Assembly: GCA_964442355.1 (NCBI GenBank) | Contig: CAYTZS010000015.1 | Location: 1-46,864, forward strand | Direction: 5' to 3' | DNA length: 46,864 nucleotides | From: UBA6168 sp964442355 | GTDB taxonomy: Bacteria > Bacteroidota > Bacteroidia > Chitinophagales > Saprospiraceae | In this document: piece after piece, positions 1 to 8,834 of the stretch | How positions within the stretch are numbered: position 1 is the stretch's first letter | Layout: each line of letters opens with the position of its first letter | The notes under the pieces: model-generated | What the model saw: only the letters and a program-made list of their open reading frames with translations | Told to the model about the DNA's origin: nothing | The model's database searches: none | Made by a program: the position numbers and the translations under genes

Positions 1-68
1 AATCACCCGGTTACACCCTTGTACTTGTTGCATTCCGAAAAATTCGGGATGACTCATGTTTGCCTTTA

Positions 69-1238
69 TTACTTGATTTTACACTCGACCCGCCTATTCA
101 TTAGCCTCCCTTTTTCCGTGTCATTTGGGCCAATTGGTTTGCCCTCTCCATAGCCTTTTGCACTAACCCTCGCTTCGTCTAACCCATTGGAAATCAAATA
201 GCTGGCAACGGCTGCTGCCCGTTTTTCCGAGAGTTCACGATTAGTTTCGGCATTGCCCATGTTGTCGGTATGGCCTCCGATTTCGATTTTAATTGCTTGG
301 TTGTTTTTCAAAAAATCCAGCAAACCTTCCAGTTCCGGCATGGCTTCGGGTAGCAAGTCCCATTTGCCCGTCTCGAAATTGACGTATTTGAAGGTATAAG
401 CATTGTTTTTCTTCAAGTCCTCTGCGATGGAAACGGGCGGCGGCGGGTTGCCCTCGCCCAGCCAAAAATCGTCGAGGAGGTAATAGCCTACCCGCCGTTT
501 CTTCACCTGCCAGCTTTTGTTGATGGTGTTGAATTCGTCAATTTCGGCAGTATTTGGTAGGTTGGTGGCCGTGTTGGCATCTACCGTGAAGTTGCCGATG
601 GTGAAATACTGGTAAGCCTTGTCCGCCTTAAAGGTCTTGCTCATCAGTAGCCACTCGCCCGGTTTGGTCACGATGGGGTCGTACCAAACGAGTTGCGGGA
701 AGGCCACATCGAGCGTCATCGTCTTTTCTTCAAAATCGGTGAACCAAACGCCGAGGCTGCCTGCCGCCAACGGAATGACATCCAGTGTTTTCACACTGCT
801 GTTGAGGTTGCGGATATGCCGTTCCCCCGCTGCATTTCCCTGCTGAATGTAAAAAGCGAAGGTATATTCCTTGCCTTTCACCAGTGGGTTGGTCAGTTTT
901 CCTTGGATGAACTCGTGGAAATCCATGCTCCTGCTCATGTCGAGGGCAGGCAGGTAGGTGAGGATGCCGACGGCCTTGTCACCAGTATGGGGTTTGGGAA
1001 AATGGCAGTCGCCCTTTGCCGAAGGCGCCCAAACAATGAGGTCTGGTGTGCAATCCATAAAGCTGCTCCAGTGCTGCAAGGTCGCACTGAATACACGTTC
1101 GTCGGTTCCGTAGGCACAGTTGGGGTAGATTTTTCCAGGCTCAAAGTCTTCAAAGCTGGGGTTTAGGACGAGGTTGGTGGGCTGGGCAATCAAATCCCCA
1201 ATTGCAAACCAGCTTATGATAGCGAAGCCGTATTTCAT
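69..1238 (-). CDS. OmpA-family outer membrane/peptidoglycan-associated protein
   Basis: Exported protein of 389 residues that probably links the outer membrane to peptidoglycan. The C-terminal third (about residues 285-389) is a clear OmpA domain: it has the GHTDNMGNAETNRELSEKRA stretch with the peptidoglycan-contacting Asp325 and Arg, followed by the usual GYGEGKPI and NRRVE segments. Residues 24-250 begin NLVLNPSFEDF, a typical opening of beta-sandwich carbohydrate-binding-like domains in Bacteroidota exported proteins. The frame is open up to 1379, but I place the start at the ATG at 1238. It begins a signal peptide (MKYGFAIISWFAIGDLIAQ), and the 47 residues before it are arginine-rich and look untranslated. 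It is divergent from the formate-THF ligase gene. The exact ligand is unknown. Confidence 0.85.
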   Translation of the reverse strand: MKYGFAIISWFAIGDLIAQPTNLVLNPSFEDFEPGKIYPNCAYGTDERVFSATLQHWSSFMDCTPDLIVWAPSAKGDCHFPKPHTGDKAVGILTYLPALDMSRSMDFHEFIQGKLTNPLVKGKEYTFAFYIQQGNAAGERHIRNLNSSVKTLDVIPLAAGSLGVWFTDFEEKTMTLDVAFPQLVWYDPIVTKPGEWLLMSKTFKADKAYQYFTIGNFTVDANTATNLPNTAEIDEFNTINKSWQVKKRRVGYYLLDDFWLGEGNPPPPVSIAEDLKKNNAYTFKYVNFETGKWDLLPEAMPELEGLLDFLKNNQAIKIEIGGHTDNMGNAETNRELSEKRAAAVASYLISNGLDEARVSAKGYGEGKPIGPNDTEKGRLMNRRVECKIK

Positions 1239-1400
1239 TAATGTTTTTGGTTCAAATAACTCCTGCCCTGCCTTTTGGATACAAGATTGCGGAGCAAAAA
1301 CTTCTCTTTTCATTTTCCAAAATCCTCCTACATTAGCCCCTCGTCGGCGCAAAACAACGCTCCGATGGCCATTTTTCAAACAAAATCAACCTAACCAACA

Positions 1401-3068
1401 ATGACAGACCTCGACATCGCAAGGACGATAGTGCTGAAGCCCGTTCAGCACGTAGCCGACCAACTGGGCATCTCCCACGACGACCTCCAACTCTACGGGA
1501 AATACAAGGCGAAGCTCCCGCTCACCTTGATTGACGAGGAGAAAATCAAAAAAAGCAAGCTGATTCTCGTGACGGCCATCTCCCCGACCCCAGCGGGTGA
1601 GGGCAAAACCACTGTCAGCATTGGACTTTCGCAGGGCCTGAACCGCACCGGGCGCAAAACCTGCGTGGTGCTGCGTGAGCCATCGCTCGGCCCCGTTTTC
1701 GGCATAAAAGGCGGCGCAACAGGCGGCGGTTACAGCCAAGTGCTGCCGATGGAGGATATCAACCTGCACTTCACGGGCGACCTCTCGGCGGTGGAAAAAG
1801 CGCACAACCTCCTTTCCGCCCTCATTGACAATAATTTGCAGAGCAAAAAAGTGAGCCTCGGCCTTGACCCTCGTCAGATTTTCTGGAAGCGGGTCATGGA
1901 CATGAACGACCGTTCGCTCCGCAAAATCATCGTTGGACTCGGTGGCACCGGCAATGGCATTCCACGGGAAACGGGCTTCGACATCGCCGTGGCCTCCGAG
2001 GTGATGGCCATCCTCTGCCTTTCCAACAACATCGAAGACCTCAAGCGCCGACTCGGCAACATCTTCGTGGGCTACACGATGGATCGCCAACCGATTTTTG
2101 CCCGTGACCTGAAGGCGCAGGGTGCGATGGCGGCGCTGCTCAAAGATGCCATCCAGCCGAACCTCGTGCAGACACTGGAGGGCTACCCGGCCATTATCCA
2201 CGGCGGGCCATTTGCCAATATCGCGCAGGGCACGAACACGGTCATCGCCACGAAAACCGGCCTCTCGCTGGCCGATTGGGTGGTGACGGAGGCAGGCTTC
2301 GGCTCCGACCTCGGCGCTGAAAAGTTCATGGACATCAAGTGCCAAAGCGCCGGCCTTGCGCCTCGTGCAATGTGCATCGTGGCCACCATCCGGGCGCTGA
2401 AATACCACGGCGGCGGCGACCTGAAACAGCTTACCGTGCCGAATCCCGAAGCCGTCGAAAAAGGCTTGGTGAATTTGGAAAAACACTTGGAAAATACCCG
2501 GCTTTACGGTTTGCCTGCTGTGGTGGCCATCAACAAATTCACCACCGACACCGACGAGGAGATTGCTCTTGTGAAAAACCGCTGCGAGCAGATGGGCTTC
2601 AAAGCCGTCGTCGCCGAGGTTTGGGCGAAGGGCGGCGAAGGTGCGATTGACCTCGCCAATGCGGTGGCAGAAGCTGCCGAAAGCTCAACCAGCCAGTTCA
2701 AGCCGCTGTACGACTGGGCTTGGCCGATTGAACAGAAAATCGAAACGATTGCCACCAAAGTTTATGGCGCTGCAAAGGTGGAGTATTCTGCTGACGCAAA
2801 AATCCACCTCAAGCGCATCGAGAAACTGGGTCTGTCAGGCGCAGCCGTCTGCATCGCCAAAACGCAAAAGTCTCTCTCCGACAACCCAGATTTGATTGGT
2901 CGTCCCAGCGGGTTCACCATCACCGTCCGGGAAATCGAAATTGCTGCGGGTGCGAACTTCGTCGTGCCCATCACTGGCGAGATGATGCGGATGCCCGGTT
3001 TACCCGACCATCCCTCTGCGGAGAACATTGATATTGACGGGGAGGGGAATATCAGTGGGTTGTTTTAA
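1401..3068 (+). CDS. fhs: Formate--tetrahydrofolate ligase
   Basis: Cytosolic enzyme that makes 10-formyl-tetrahydrofolate from formate, THF and ATP, feeding one-carbon units to purine synthesis and related pathways. The protein has 555 residues, the normal length for the family. The nucleotide-binding loop TPAGEGKTT lies at about residues 63-71, followed by the strongly conserved LREPSLGPVFGIKGGATGGG block (about 91-110) and PNPEAVEKG/AINKFTTDTDEE segments further on. The family homotetramer is inferred from known members. The gene stands alone: the next gene on this strand begins 130 bp downstream beyond a long inverted repeat. The 3' end of a formate dehydrogenase-type gene lies at the other edge of the window, but nothing here links the two directly. 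Confidence 0.97.
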   Translation: MTDLDIARTIVLKPVQHVADQLGISHDDLQLYGKYKAKLPLTLIDEEKIKKSKLILVTAISPTPAGEGKTTVSIGLSQGLNRTGRKTCVVLREPSLGPVFGIKGGATGGGYSQVLPMEDINLHFTGDLSAVEKAHNLLSALIDNNLQSKKVSLGLDPRQIFWKRVMDMNDRSLRKIIVGLGGTGNGIPRETGFDIAVASEVMAILCLSNNIEDLKRRLGNIFVGYTMDRQPIFARDLKAQGAMAALLKDAIQPNLVQTLEGYPAIIHGGPFANIAQGTNTVIATKTGLSLADWVVTEAGFGSDLGAEKFMDIKCQSAGLAPRAMCIVATIRALKYHGGGDLKQLTVPNPEAVEKGLVNLEKHLENTRLYGLPAVVAINKFTTDTDEEIALVKNRCEQMGFKAVVAEVWAKGGEGAIDLANAVAEAAESSTSQFKPLYDWAWPIEQKIETIATKVYGAAKVEYSADAKIHLKRIEKLGLSGAAVCIAKTQKSLSDNPDLIGRPSGFTITVREIEIAAGANFVVPITGEMMRMPGLPDHPSAENIDIDGEGNISGLF

Positions 3069-3077
3069 GTATGGACT

Positions 3078-3166
3078 GGACGCAGATTTAACGGATTAAA
3101 CAGGTTTTTACTGATTCATTCAATAAAAATCAGTTCAAATCCATTTAATCCGTTAAATCTGTGTCC
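3078..3166. repeat. Long inverted repeat after fhs
   Basis: Arms at 3078-3100 and 3144-3166 pair over 23 bp with one mismatch. The arm contains GATTTAACGGATTAAA. Inside the 43-nt loop, CTGATT and AATCAG can pair again. The element ends 32 bp before the next gene. It belongs to the class of word-like intergenic palindromes seen throughout the window and may act as a transcript end or 3' stabiliser for fhs. There is no U-tract, so it is not a classical terminator. Confidence 0.8.
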
Positions 3167-3198
3167 AATCAAATCTCGTTCGATAGCATCATTTAGTC

Positions 3199-3471
3199 AT
3201 GGCCTTCGACACCTTCAAAGCCTCCCCGACCCCACCCACCGACAAGCCACTCCTCGCCGCCCTCTGGCACGATGCCCACGGCGACTGGCAAGCTGCCCAT
3301 AACATCGCCCAAGACATTCACACCCGTGACGGCTCGTGGCTCCATGCCTACCTGCACCGCAAGGAGGGCGACCTCTGGAACGCTGGCTATTGGTATCGGC
3401 AAGCTGGGAAGCCCACGCATACTGGCTCGTTGGAGCAAGAATGGGAAGAACTCGTTCAGGCGTTTTTGTGA
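3199..3471 (+). CDS. Small conserved protein of unknown function (90 aa)
   Basis: A 90-residue soluble protein without signal peptide or membrane segment. It is rich in Trp, His and Asp, with the pattern LLAALWHDAHGDWQAAHNIA, then HTRDGSWLHAYLHRKEGDLW and NAGYWYRQAGKP. I recognise this as a type of short helical protein found in many bacteria and annotated only as hypothetical. The repeated aromatic/acidic helical pairs resemble a single degenerate TPR-like unit. The start ATG at 3199 follows directly on the fhs downstream inverted repeat. The 294 bp that follow (3472-3765) hold no gene that I can support. Function unknown. Confidence 0.75.
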   Translation: MAFDTFKASPTPPTDKPLLAALWHDAHGDWQAAHNIAQDIHTRDGSWLHAYLHRKEGDLWNAGYWYRQAGKPTHTGSLEQEWEELVQAFL

Positions 3472-3765
3472 GGTGAGTGCCTGCGATTAGATTAGCATTT
3501 CCTACCCTTTGATTTTTATCAGTAAAATCATTGCTAAACGTCATTTTTATAGCCGGATTTTGGACTAAGCTTTGTTCCACACAAGGAAACATTGAGGAGT
3601 GAAATAGCCTAGAAAGCCAAGGCTGCCCATGGCCGGGCTGCCCGCCGTTTTGTTGGCGAGGTGGCTAGCGCCGTTGGGGTATTTTGACTGACCTACCTCC
3701 CTTGCCCTGTTCGACAGGGATTGCCGACGCCCTTGATTCCCAAGTAGGCTATTAAAACATTTGTC

Positions 3766-5463
3766 ATGAAGAAACTGACTTTGGCGTCTATCTTGGCAAT
3801 TGTCATTGCGATGGTGGTTTTCAACGCCTGCCAAAAAGACTTGGATGATAATGGTTCCATTCAGTCACTCGCCTCCAAGTACACGAAGTTGACGCTCAAT
3901 GACAATTTTGACTTACCGAACCCCGCTGCTTCTGAACAGTTCGCACAGCAATTATTTACCCTAAAAGAAGACGGTAATGGCCTGACGGACAAAGAATTAC
4001 GCTCCGTAGGCGACCCCGAAAAGGACGAAAACTTGGTGTATGCCTTGCTGTTTGTGGAAGCCTACGACCGTGATGAAATTCTGTGGAGCTGGCAGGAGGC
4101 AGCTGTTGATGACAGTGAACTTGACGACCGCTCCGGCGGAGCCCGTTGGAAATGGACGGGCGGCGACCCGCTGGCGTCCATGTATTGCAGCGGCTTTTTG
4201 AAATGGCCTGCCTACAAACTGGCCAATCGGATTACAGACCCCTGCGGTGAGACCCTTGCAGGTGGCCCAGTTTACCAATGCTGCTACAACCTTTGCGATG
4301 CCAACCTGCCCGTTGGTTGCGACGTGGTGGTGAACAAGCTGCCTATCAACCAATTGCAGTTGCTGGGTAGCCACAACAGCTACCACAAATTCCCCGACCC
4401 CTACATCATGGGCTTCATGTACCAAAATGGCCAGTTGCTGCCACCAGCTTTCGACCCCGATGGTTGGGATTACGAGCACCTGCCATTGCCAGTGCAGTTT
4501 GATGAGTACGGTATCCGCAGCATTGAGCTGGACGTTTTTGACGACCCGAATGGCGGTCTTTTCTACTTCCGCTATGGCAAGGCTGTCGTAACGGGCAACC
4601 AACAGGCAGGCTACTCCAACGTGCCTGAACTAGCTGCTCCTGGCCTGAAAATGTTGCATTACCCTGACCTCGACTACAACGTCAATTACTATACCTTCAA
4701 GCAAGGCTTGATGGCTGTAAAAAACTGGTCGGATGCACACCCAACCCACCTTCCAATGATGATATTGGTAGAGCCAAAAGAAGACAACCCGCACGTTGAA
4801 CTGGCTGGGCTGTCGCAGTTGCCTCCGCCTTACACGGTTCCCAACTATTTTACCAACACGATTCCGTTCACGTCCACCAACATTGGCAGGATTGACCAAG
4901 AAATCAAGGACGTATTCGGTGCCGAGTTGGGCAAAGTCATCACGCCGGACGAAGTGAGGGGCAATTATGGCACACTGAACCAAGCCGTTGTCAACAAAAA
5001 ATGGCCGTCGCTGGGCGACTCAAGGGGCAAGGTCATCTTCGTGATGGTCAACTCCAACAACGAGAAGGAAGCCTACCTGAGCCTCTATCCGGGTTTGCAG
5101 GGCGCAACAATGTTCGTTTTCTCGCAGCCGGGCAATCCTGAAACGGCCTTTGTGAAACACGACGACCCCGTGCCTAATTTCAACATGATTCAGAACCTCG
5201 TGGCCAACGGCTACATCGTGCGCACCCGTGCCGACGCTGAAACGCTTGAGGCCCGAACTGGCGACACCAACCGTCGAGAGATGGCCTTTGCCAGCGGTGC
5301 ACAGATTATCTCTACCGACTACTACCGCCCCGACCCAAGGTCTATCATGGGTGGCGGCTCCGGTTGGTCGAACTACTCCGTGTTCTTCCCCGGTGGCGAA
5401 TTGGCTAGGTTGAACCCAATTAACGGTTCGCCCAACGCAGTGAATTATATAATTAGGGAATAA
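3766..5463 (+). CDS. PI-PLC-like (Ca2+-dependent phosphoinositide phospholipase C type) lipoprotein
   Basis: A 565-residue protein exported as a probable lipoprotein: the signal sequence ends in VVFNACQKD with Cys22. The catalytic region starts near residue 190 with LLGSHNSYHKF (His203, His207). Next come IRSIELDVFDDP (Glu254, Asp256), the second half LPMMILVEPKED, and the closing segment RTRADAETLEARTGD... ASGAQIISTDYY. This is the pattern of the bacterial Ca2+-dependent phosphatidylinositol-specific phospholipase C-like family (TIM barrel, His plus acidic metal ligands). The Cys-rich stretch at 140-185 (several CxxC-like spacings) is an added N-terminal region of unknown role. It probably hydrolyses phosphodiesters of phospholipids or related glycerophosphodiesters outside the cytoplasm. 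Substrate inferred only from family. A terminator follows at 5504. Confidence 0.82.
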   Translation: MKKLTLASILAIVIAMVVFNACQKDLDDNGSIQSLASKYTKLTLNDNFDLPNPAASEQFAQQLFTLKEDGNGLTDKELRSVGDPEKDENLVYALLFVEAYDRDEILWSWQEAAVDDSELDDRSGGARWKWTGGDPLASMYCSGFLKWPAYKLANRITDPCGETLAGGPVYQCCYNLCDANLPVGCDVVVNKLPINQLQLLGSHNSYHKFPDPYIMGFMYQNGQLLPPAFDPDGWDYEHLPLPVQFDEYGIRSIELDVFDDPNGGLFYFRYGKAVVTGNQQAGYSNVPELAAPGLKMLHYPDLDYNVNYYTFKQGLMAVKNWSDAHPTHLPMMILVEPKEDNPHVELAGLSQLPPPYTVPNYFTNTIPFTSTNIGRIDQEIKDVFGAELGKVITPDEVRGNYGTLNQAVVNKKWPSLGDSRGKVIFVMVNSNNEKEAYLSLYPGLQGATMFVFSQPGNPETAFVKHDDPVPNFNMIQNLVANGYIVRTRADAETLEARTGDTNRREMAFASGAQIISTDYYRPDPRSIMGGGSGWSNYSVFFPGGELARLNPINGSPNAVNYIIRE

Positions 5464-5503
5464 TGATTTTTAAGTGTTTATTTCTTTGTAACGTTTGAGA
5501 ACG

Positions 5504-5530
5504 GGCCGGGTGAAGCAGTTTCACCCGGCC
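5504..5530 (+). terminator. Hairpin terminator after PI-PLC-like gene
   Basis: Perfect 11-bp stem, GGCCGGGTGAA at 5504-5514 and TTCACCCGGCC at 5520-5530, with a 5-nt loop. Only a weak T-rich tail (TGATTGTTTA) follows. It lies 41 bp after the stop codon and 88 bp before the next gene. Confidence 0.7.
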
Positions 5531-5617
5531 TGATTGTTTACAATACCATTGCTATATTGCACTGTGAGTACAAGCGTCATTGATTGATAAACAACCCACT
5601 GGTAAACCCTACCTGCC

Positions 5618-6487
5618 ATGATTTGGAAAGAATTGATAGCCTACCACGAATCGCTCACCACGACGTTTCAACAACTTTTTGCGGCTGCCATTGCGCAAAA
5701 AACGGGCAAGCAACTGCACCCGTTGCGGGTGAATGCCAAGCAGTTGCTGGCTTTCTTCGATTTATTGGCGGTGCTGGATAAGAAATTTCCCCTGAAGAAA
5801 TTGCGCCAGCCAGCCAAAGCATACATGCGTCAAACGGGCCGCATCCGCAATGCACAAATGAAAGCCTCGCTCATCGGGGAGTTTGAAAAACAGCTGATGC
5901 TGGCTCCGCAAAAGACCAATCACAGGCTTGATGCCACGAAAAAGTCTCGGATTAAAGCGGCCTTCAAGACAAACAAGCAGTTTTCCCTTGAGCTGGTGGA
6001 AGAAGCCGCAGTCAAAACCAACAAACGCTTGAACCGACTGGCTGGTCGGGTTGATTTGTGGTCAAACATGCACCATTATTTTTGGGAGCAAATAGACTTG
6101 GTTCGGCGAATCGGAGAGGGCATCATGCTGAACCCCAAAACCAGCGAAGCTCATCGGCTCAGGAAAGCCGTCAAGTCGTTGATGTACAACCTTCAGCTAT
6201 TGGAGAAAATAAAACCCGATTTCCCGGAACTGGCTCTCGTGCTGCACAGGCTCGACGATTTTCAGCACCTGCTGGGCGACCTGAACGACCATGTCGTTAC
6301 CTTGAAGCACTTGCGGAAAGGAAAACACTTTGCATTCAAGAAAACTAAAAAGCTAGTCAAGCAAAAACGCAACGAACTATTTTGCCAAGTGCAAGATGAG
6401 TTAAATGAGTTTACAGAGTTCTGCCTCGACTTTCAACAGGTGCTTTATCGCTTATTTTCAAAGCCTTTGCAGGAGGTAGCAGATTAG
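5618..6487 (+). CDS. CHAD domain protein
   Basis: A 289-residue cytosolic all-helical protein that is essentially one CHAD domain. The two internal half-repeats each start with the diagnostic His/Arg/Lys helix: LHPLRVNAKQL (His34, Arg37, Lys41) and EAHRLRKAVKSLMY (His179, Arg182, Lys183). The LLGDLNDHVV segment lies at 218-227. CHAD proteins bind polyphosphate through this basic surface and occur with polyphosphate-related enzymes or granules. Here the gene is not next to a polyphosphate kinase or CYTH phosphatase, so its role is inferred from the domain only. Its 3' end overlaps by 4 bp the 3' end of the convergent gene at 6484. Confidence 0.88.
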   Translation: MIWKELIAYHESLTTTFQQLFAAAIAQKTGKQLHPLRVNAKQLLAFFDLLAVLDKKFPLKKLRQPAKAYMRQTGRIRNAQMKASLIGEFEKQLMLAPQKTNHRLDATKKSRIKAAFKTNKQFSLELVEEAAVKTNKRLNRLAGRVDLWSNMHHYFWEQIDLVRRIGEGIMLNPKTSEAHRLRKAVKSLMYNLQLLEKIKPDFPELALVLHRLDDFQHLLGDLNDHVVTLKHLRKGKHFAFKKTKKLVKQKRNELFCQVQDELNEFTEFCLDFQQVLYRLFSKPLQEVAD

Positions 6488-7329
6488 TCCAGCACATCCA
6501 GCACGAACCGTTGGTAGTTGCTGCCTTGCTGGCGGCCAGCACAATCATCGTCAGCAGTTTCTATCAGAAGGGCGTTTCTGCCATCGTAGGTGGGGCGGGT
6601 AAGACGCCAATTTGTACTACTCAAGTCAGGATTGGAAAGAATGGGTATCAGCCCCAATGGGCTTAAAATAGAAGTGCTGCACGTGTTTTCGATGGCAGCC
6701 TTATCCACCGTTTCAATCACTTCTGGGTCGAACACAAACGAGGTCATTTCCTGTGCCAACAGTTCCGCCGTGAGGGCATTGGGTTGGTCATTATTTTCGA
6801 TTAAATTCTTGATTGTCAACGAATTGTATTCCTTTATCCATTGTGTCAGCAGATGGCCGTCGTGCATCAAAGTAGCTTCGAACGAAAGCAGGGCGAACAA
6901 TTCATAGTCTTTTTGAAAACGCTTGAGCATACCCGTTGAAATGAAAAAATCGCCGCCGGGCAGCGTGAATGCCAAGTGCTCGCTGTCGTTCTTGATGATG
7001 TAAACTTTCCACTGGCGCTGCTGGTCCCAGCGATTGTTTCCAGGCGACTGCTTGTCGAGGTGCATGATGCTGGTAGCTTGCTGGTAGAGGGTCTGTACGT
7101 ACCAATAAACGGAAGTATCGTATGGGGGAGCTTCCTCCAAAATCTCGTGCTGCTTGAGCAATTCCCGCTGGAGCATGGAGCCGAGTGTTTCCAACTTATC
7201 CTTTGTAAATGCCTGCTCATCGGGCAAGTCAAGCCCATCGCCCTGGCAGGCGGAGCTAAAAAAAACAGCTAAAAAAAGCAGGGAAAAAGCACTTGCCAAA
7301 CGGCAAGGTCGTAGTCTATCATAGTTCAT
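6484..7329 (-). CDS. M48-like lipoprotein with degenerate zinc motif
   Basis: A 281-residue predicted lipoprotein (signal ending FFSSACQGDG, Cys28). It has the hallmark strand and turn of M48 metallopeptidases, FTLPGGDFFISTGMLKRF (121-138), which precedes the zinc-binding helix in that family. The helix that should carry HEXXH reads LLSFEATLMHDGH (147-159): the first zinc His is Phe150, Glu151 is kept and the second ligand position is Leu. No other HEXXH occurs. It is therefore probably a catalytically dead M48 relative, acting as a chaperone-like or binding protein at the periplasmic face. The usual third zinc ligand Glu is also not evident. Convergent with the CHAD gene (4-bp overlap). Confidence 0.65.
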   Translation of the reverse strand: MNYDRLRPCRLASAFSLLFLAVFFSSACQGDGLDLPDEQAFTKDKLETLGSMLQRELLKQHEILEEAPPYDTSVYWYVQTLYQQATSIMHLDKQSPGNNRWDQQRQWKVYIIKNDSEHLAFTLPGGDFFISTGMLKRFQKDYELFALLSFEATLMHDGHLLTQWIKEYNSLTIKNLIENNDQPNALTAELLAQEMTSFVFDPEVIETVDKAAIENTCSTSILSPLGLIPILSNPDLSSTNWRLTRPTYDGRNALLIETADDDCAGRQQGSNYQRFVLDVLD

Positions 7330-7403
7330 TGTTTCTGTTTTCTGCTTGTATGTTGAAGTTTGCCGTGAGGCCAGACTCTCAAGCTAGCAAAAATCAGGCC
7401 GCT

Positions 7404-8264
7404 CTACTTTAGCAAGCGCAAAAGGTATTCGCCGTAGCCGCTCTTGATGAACTTGTGGCCGAGACGTTCCAATTGAGCATCGTCAATAAAGCCCATTTCC
7501 CACGCCACCTCCTCGATGCAGCCGATTTTCAGGCCCTGCCGTTCCTCGATGACTTGGATGAACTGTCCTGCTTGCAGCAACGACTCGTGCGTGCCAGTGT
7601 CCAACCACGCCACGCCACGGCCCAAAACACCGACTTTCAGCTTGCCCATTTCGAGATAAATTCTGTTCACGTCGGTAATCTCATACTCGCCCCGTGCACT
7701 GGGCTTGAGGTTTTTACAAATGTCAACTATTTGATTGTCATAGAAGTACAATCCAGGGACGGCATAATTTGACTTTGGCTTGGCAGGTTTTTCCTCAATG
7801 GAAATGGCCCTGAAACTATCGTCAAACTCCACCACGCCGTAGCGCTCTGGGTCGGCTACTTGGTAAGCGAAAATGACACCGCCATCGGGGTTGGCACTGG
7901 CTTGCATTAGTTCGGCCATGCCCGCACCGTAGAAGATGTTGTCGCCCAAAATCAGCGCCGCAGGATCGCCGTCAATGAATTTTTCGCCCAAGACAAAAGC
8001 CTGTGCCAAGCCATTTGGCTCGTACTGTGGCACGTACTGGAAATTGCAGCCGATTTGGCTACCATCTCCGAGCAGCTTTTCGAAATTAGGTAGGTCGTGG
8101 GGGGTGGAGATGATGAGGATGTCCTTGATGCCCGCCTGCATGAGCGTACTCAAGGGGTAGTAAATCATGGGCTTGTCGTAAACCGGCATCATTTGCTTGC
8201 TCACAACGAGCGTCAGCGGATAGAGTCGGGTACCTAGACCCCCTGCGAGTATGATTCCTTTCAT
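7404..8264 (-). CDS. rmlA: Glucose-1-phosphate thymidylyltransferase
   Basis: First enzyme of dTDP-L-rhamnose and related dTDP-sugar synthesis; it joins glucose-1-phosphate and dTTP to give dTDP-glucose and pyrophosphate. The 286-residue protein has the nucleotidyltransferase signature MKGIILAGGLGTRLYPLT at its start, SKQMMPVYDKPMIYYPLS, the metal-site GDNIFYG, and the C-terminal GVAWLDTGTHESLLQAGQF. I start at the ATG at 8264; the codon two positions upstream is TTG. The usual partners rmlBCD are not in the window, so it stands alone, next to a receiver-domain gene 33 bp upstream that runs the same way. Precursor supply for surface polysaccharide is the likely role. Confidence 0.95.
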   Translation of the reverse strand: MKGIILAGGLGTRLYPLTLVVSKQMMPVYDKPMIYYPLSTLMQAGIKDILIISTPHDLPNFEKLLGDGSQIGCNFQYVPQYEPNGLAQAFVLGEKFIDGDPAALILGDNIFYGAGMAELMQASANPDGGVIFAYQVADPERYGVVEFDDSFRAISIEEKPAKPKSNYAVPGLYFYDNQIVDICKNLKPSARGEYEITDVNRIYLEMGKLKVGVLGRGVAWLDTGTHESLLQAGQFIQVIEERQGLKIGCIEEVAWEMGFIDDAQLERLGHKFIKSGYGEYLLRLLK

Positions 8265-8297
8265 CTTCAAGGTATTTTTATTGCTTGGGCATCGGGC

Positions 8298-8684
8298 TTA
8301 TTGCAAACTGTCAGCCAGTTTTTTGCGTAGCAGCAGCTGCCGCTTGATGCGAATCGTCAACTCATCGGGCTTGATGGGCGCAATCACAAAGTCGTTGGCT
8401 CCCAGTCGCAGCGACTCCAAAAGCAATTGCTCCTTCTCCACGGCGCCGTAGGTCAAAATTGGGAGGTCTTCGCCATAATCTTTCCGCAGGAACTGCACGA
8501 TGTCCAACCCTTCAAATTGCGGCAGGTCAAGATCCACAACAACGAGGTCGGGCAGGTATTTTTGCGTTTTTTCAATCGCTAGTTTGGCGTTTTCTGCCAC
8601 CATCATCTTCCAGCTGTTTTTGCGGAAGCGGAATTCGAGGGTGGTCAGCATCAGTTCTTCAGTGGTACAGAGCAGGATGTTCAT
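8298..8684 (-). CDS. Single-domain response-regulator receiver, partly degenerate
   Basis: A 128-residue stand-alone receiver fold. The phospho-acceptor region LPDLVVVDLDLPQFEGL keeps Asp51, but two other parts of the active site have changed. The acidic pair normally at the end of strand 1 is replaced by ILLCTTEE (Thr-Thr), and the conserved KP of the strand-5 loop reads IAPIKP, so Ala102 stands where the invariant Lys should be. The Thr/Ser of strand 4 may also be missing (PILTYGA). Loss of the acidic pair would weaken Mg2+ binding and phosphorylation, so this may be a constitutive or phosphorylation-independent adaptor. There is no output domain. It sits between rmlA and the E1 fusion gene, all on the minus strand. 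A tandem 7-mer array precedes it. Confidence 0.75.
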   Translation of the reverse strand: MNILLCTTEELMLTTLEFRFRKNSWKMMVAENAKLAIEKTQKYLPDLVVVDLDLPQFEGLDIVQFLRKDYGEDLPILTYGAVEKEQLLLESLRLGANDFVIAPIKPDELTIRIKRQLLLRKKLADSLQ

Positions 8685-8693
8685 TTTAAAGTT

Positions 8694-8728
8694 GGCAGTC
8701 AGCAGTCAGCAGTCGGCAGTCGGCAGTC
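8694..8728. repeat. Tandem heptamer array (RGCAGTC x5)
   Basis: Five consecutive 7-mers of the form (A/G)GCAGTC, the second to fifth reading AGCAGTC, AGCAGTC, GGCAGTC, GGCAGTC. It lies 9 bp upstream of the receiver gene start (minus strand). The same word occurs as GACTGCC/ACTGCCA at 9811-9846 and 38718-38750. No inverted partner arm is visible here. Confidence 0.85.
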
Positions 8729-8834
8729 AGTGTATAGCATTGAAAATCTATTTCTTGCAATTTTCCAAACCGGACGTACTACCTTCAACAAACCACTAAT
8801 TGGTGTTTGATTCGTGATTGTTCTAATAGAAAAT

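Noticed and set aside
1..68. Small hairpin CCGAA/TTCGG as terminator of the OmpA gene
   Set aside because: The stem is only about 5-6 bp without a clear T-run; too weak to call.
1386..2486. Long antisense frame across fhs (366 codons)
   Set aside because: It mirrors the GC-rich codon pattern of fhs, has His/Arg-rich low-complexity content and no family features; fhs explains the region.
3565..3834. 89-codon minus-strand frame before the PI-PLC-like gene
   Set aside because: It runs into the signal-peptide coding region of the opposite gene and has no recognisable features; the 3472-3765 interval is best left as non-coding.
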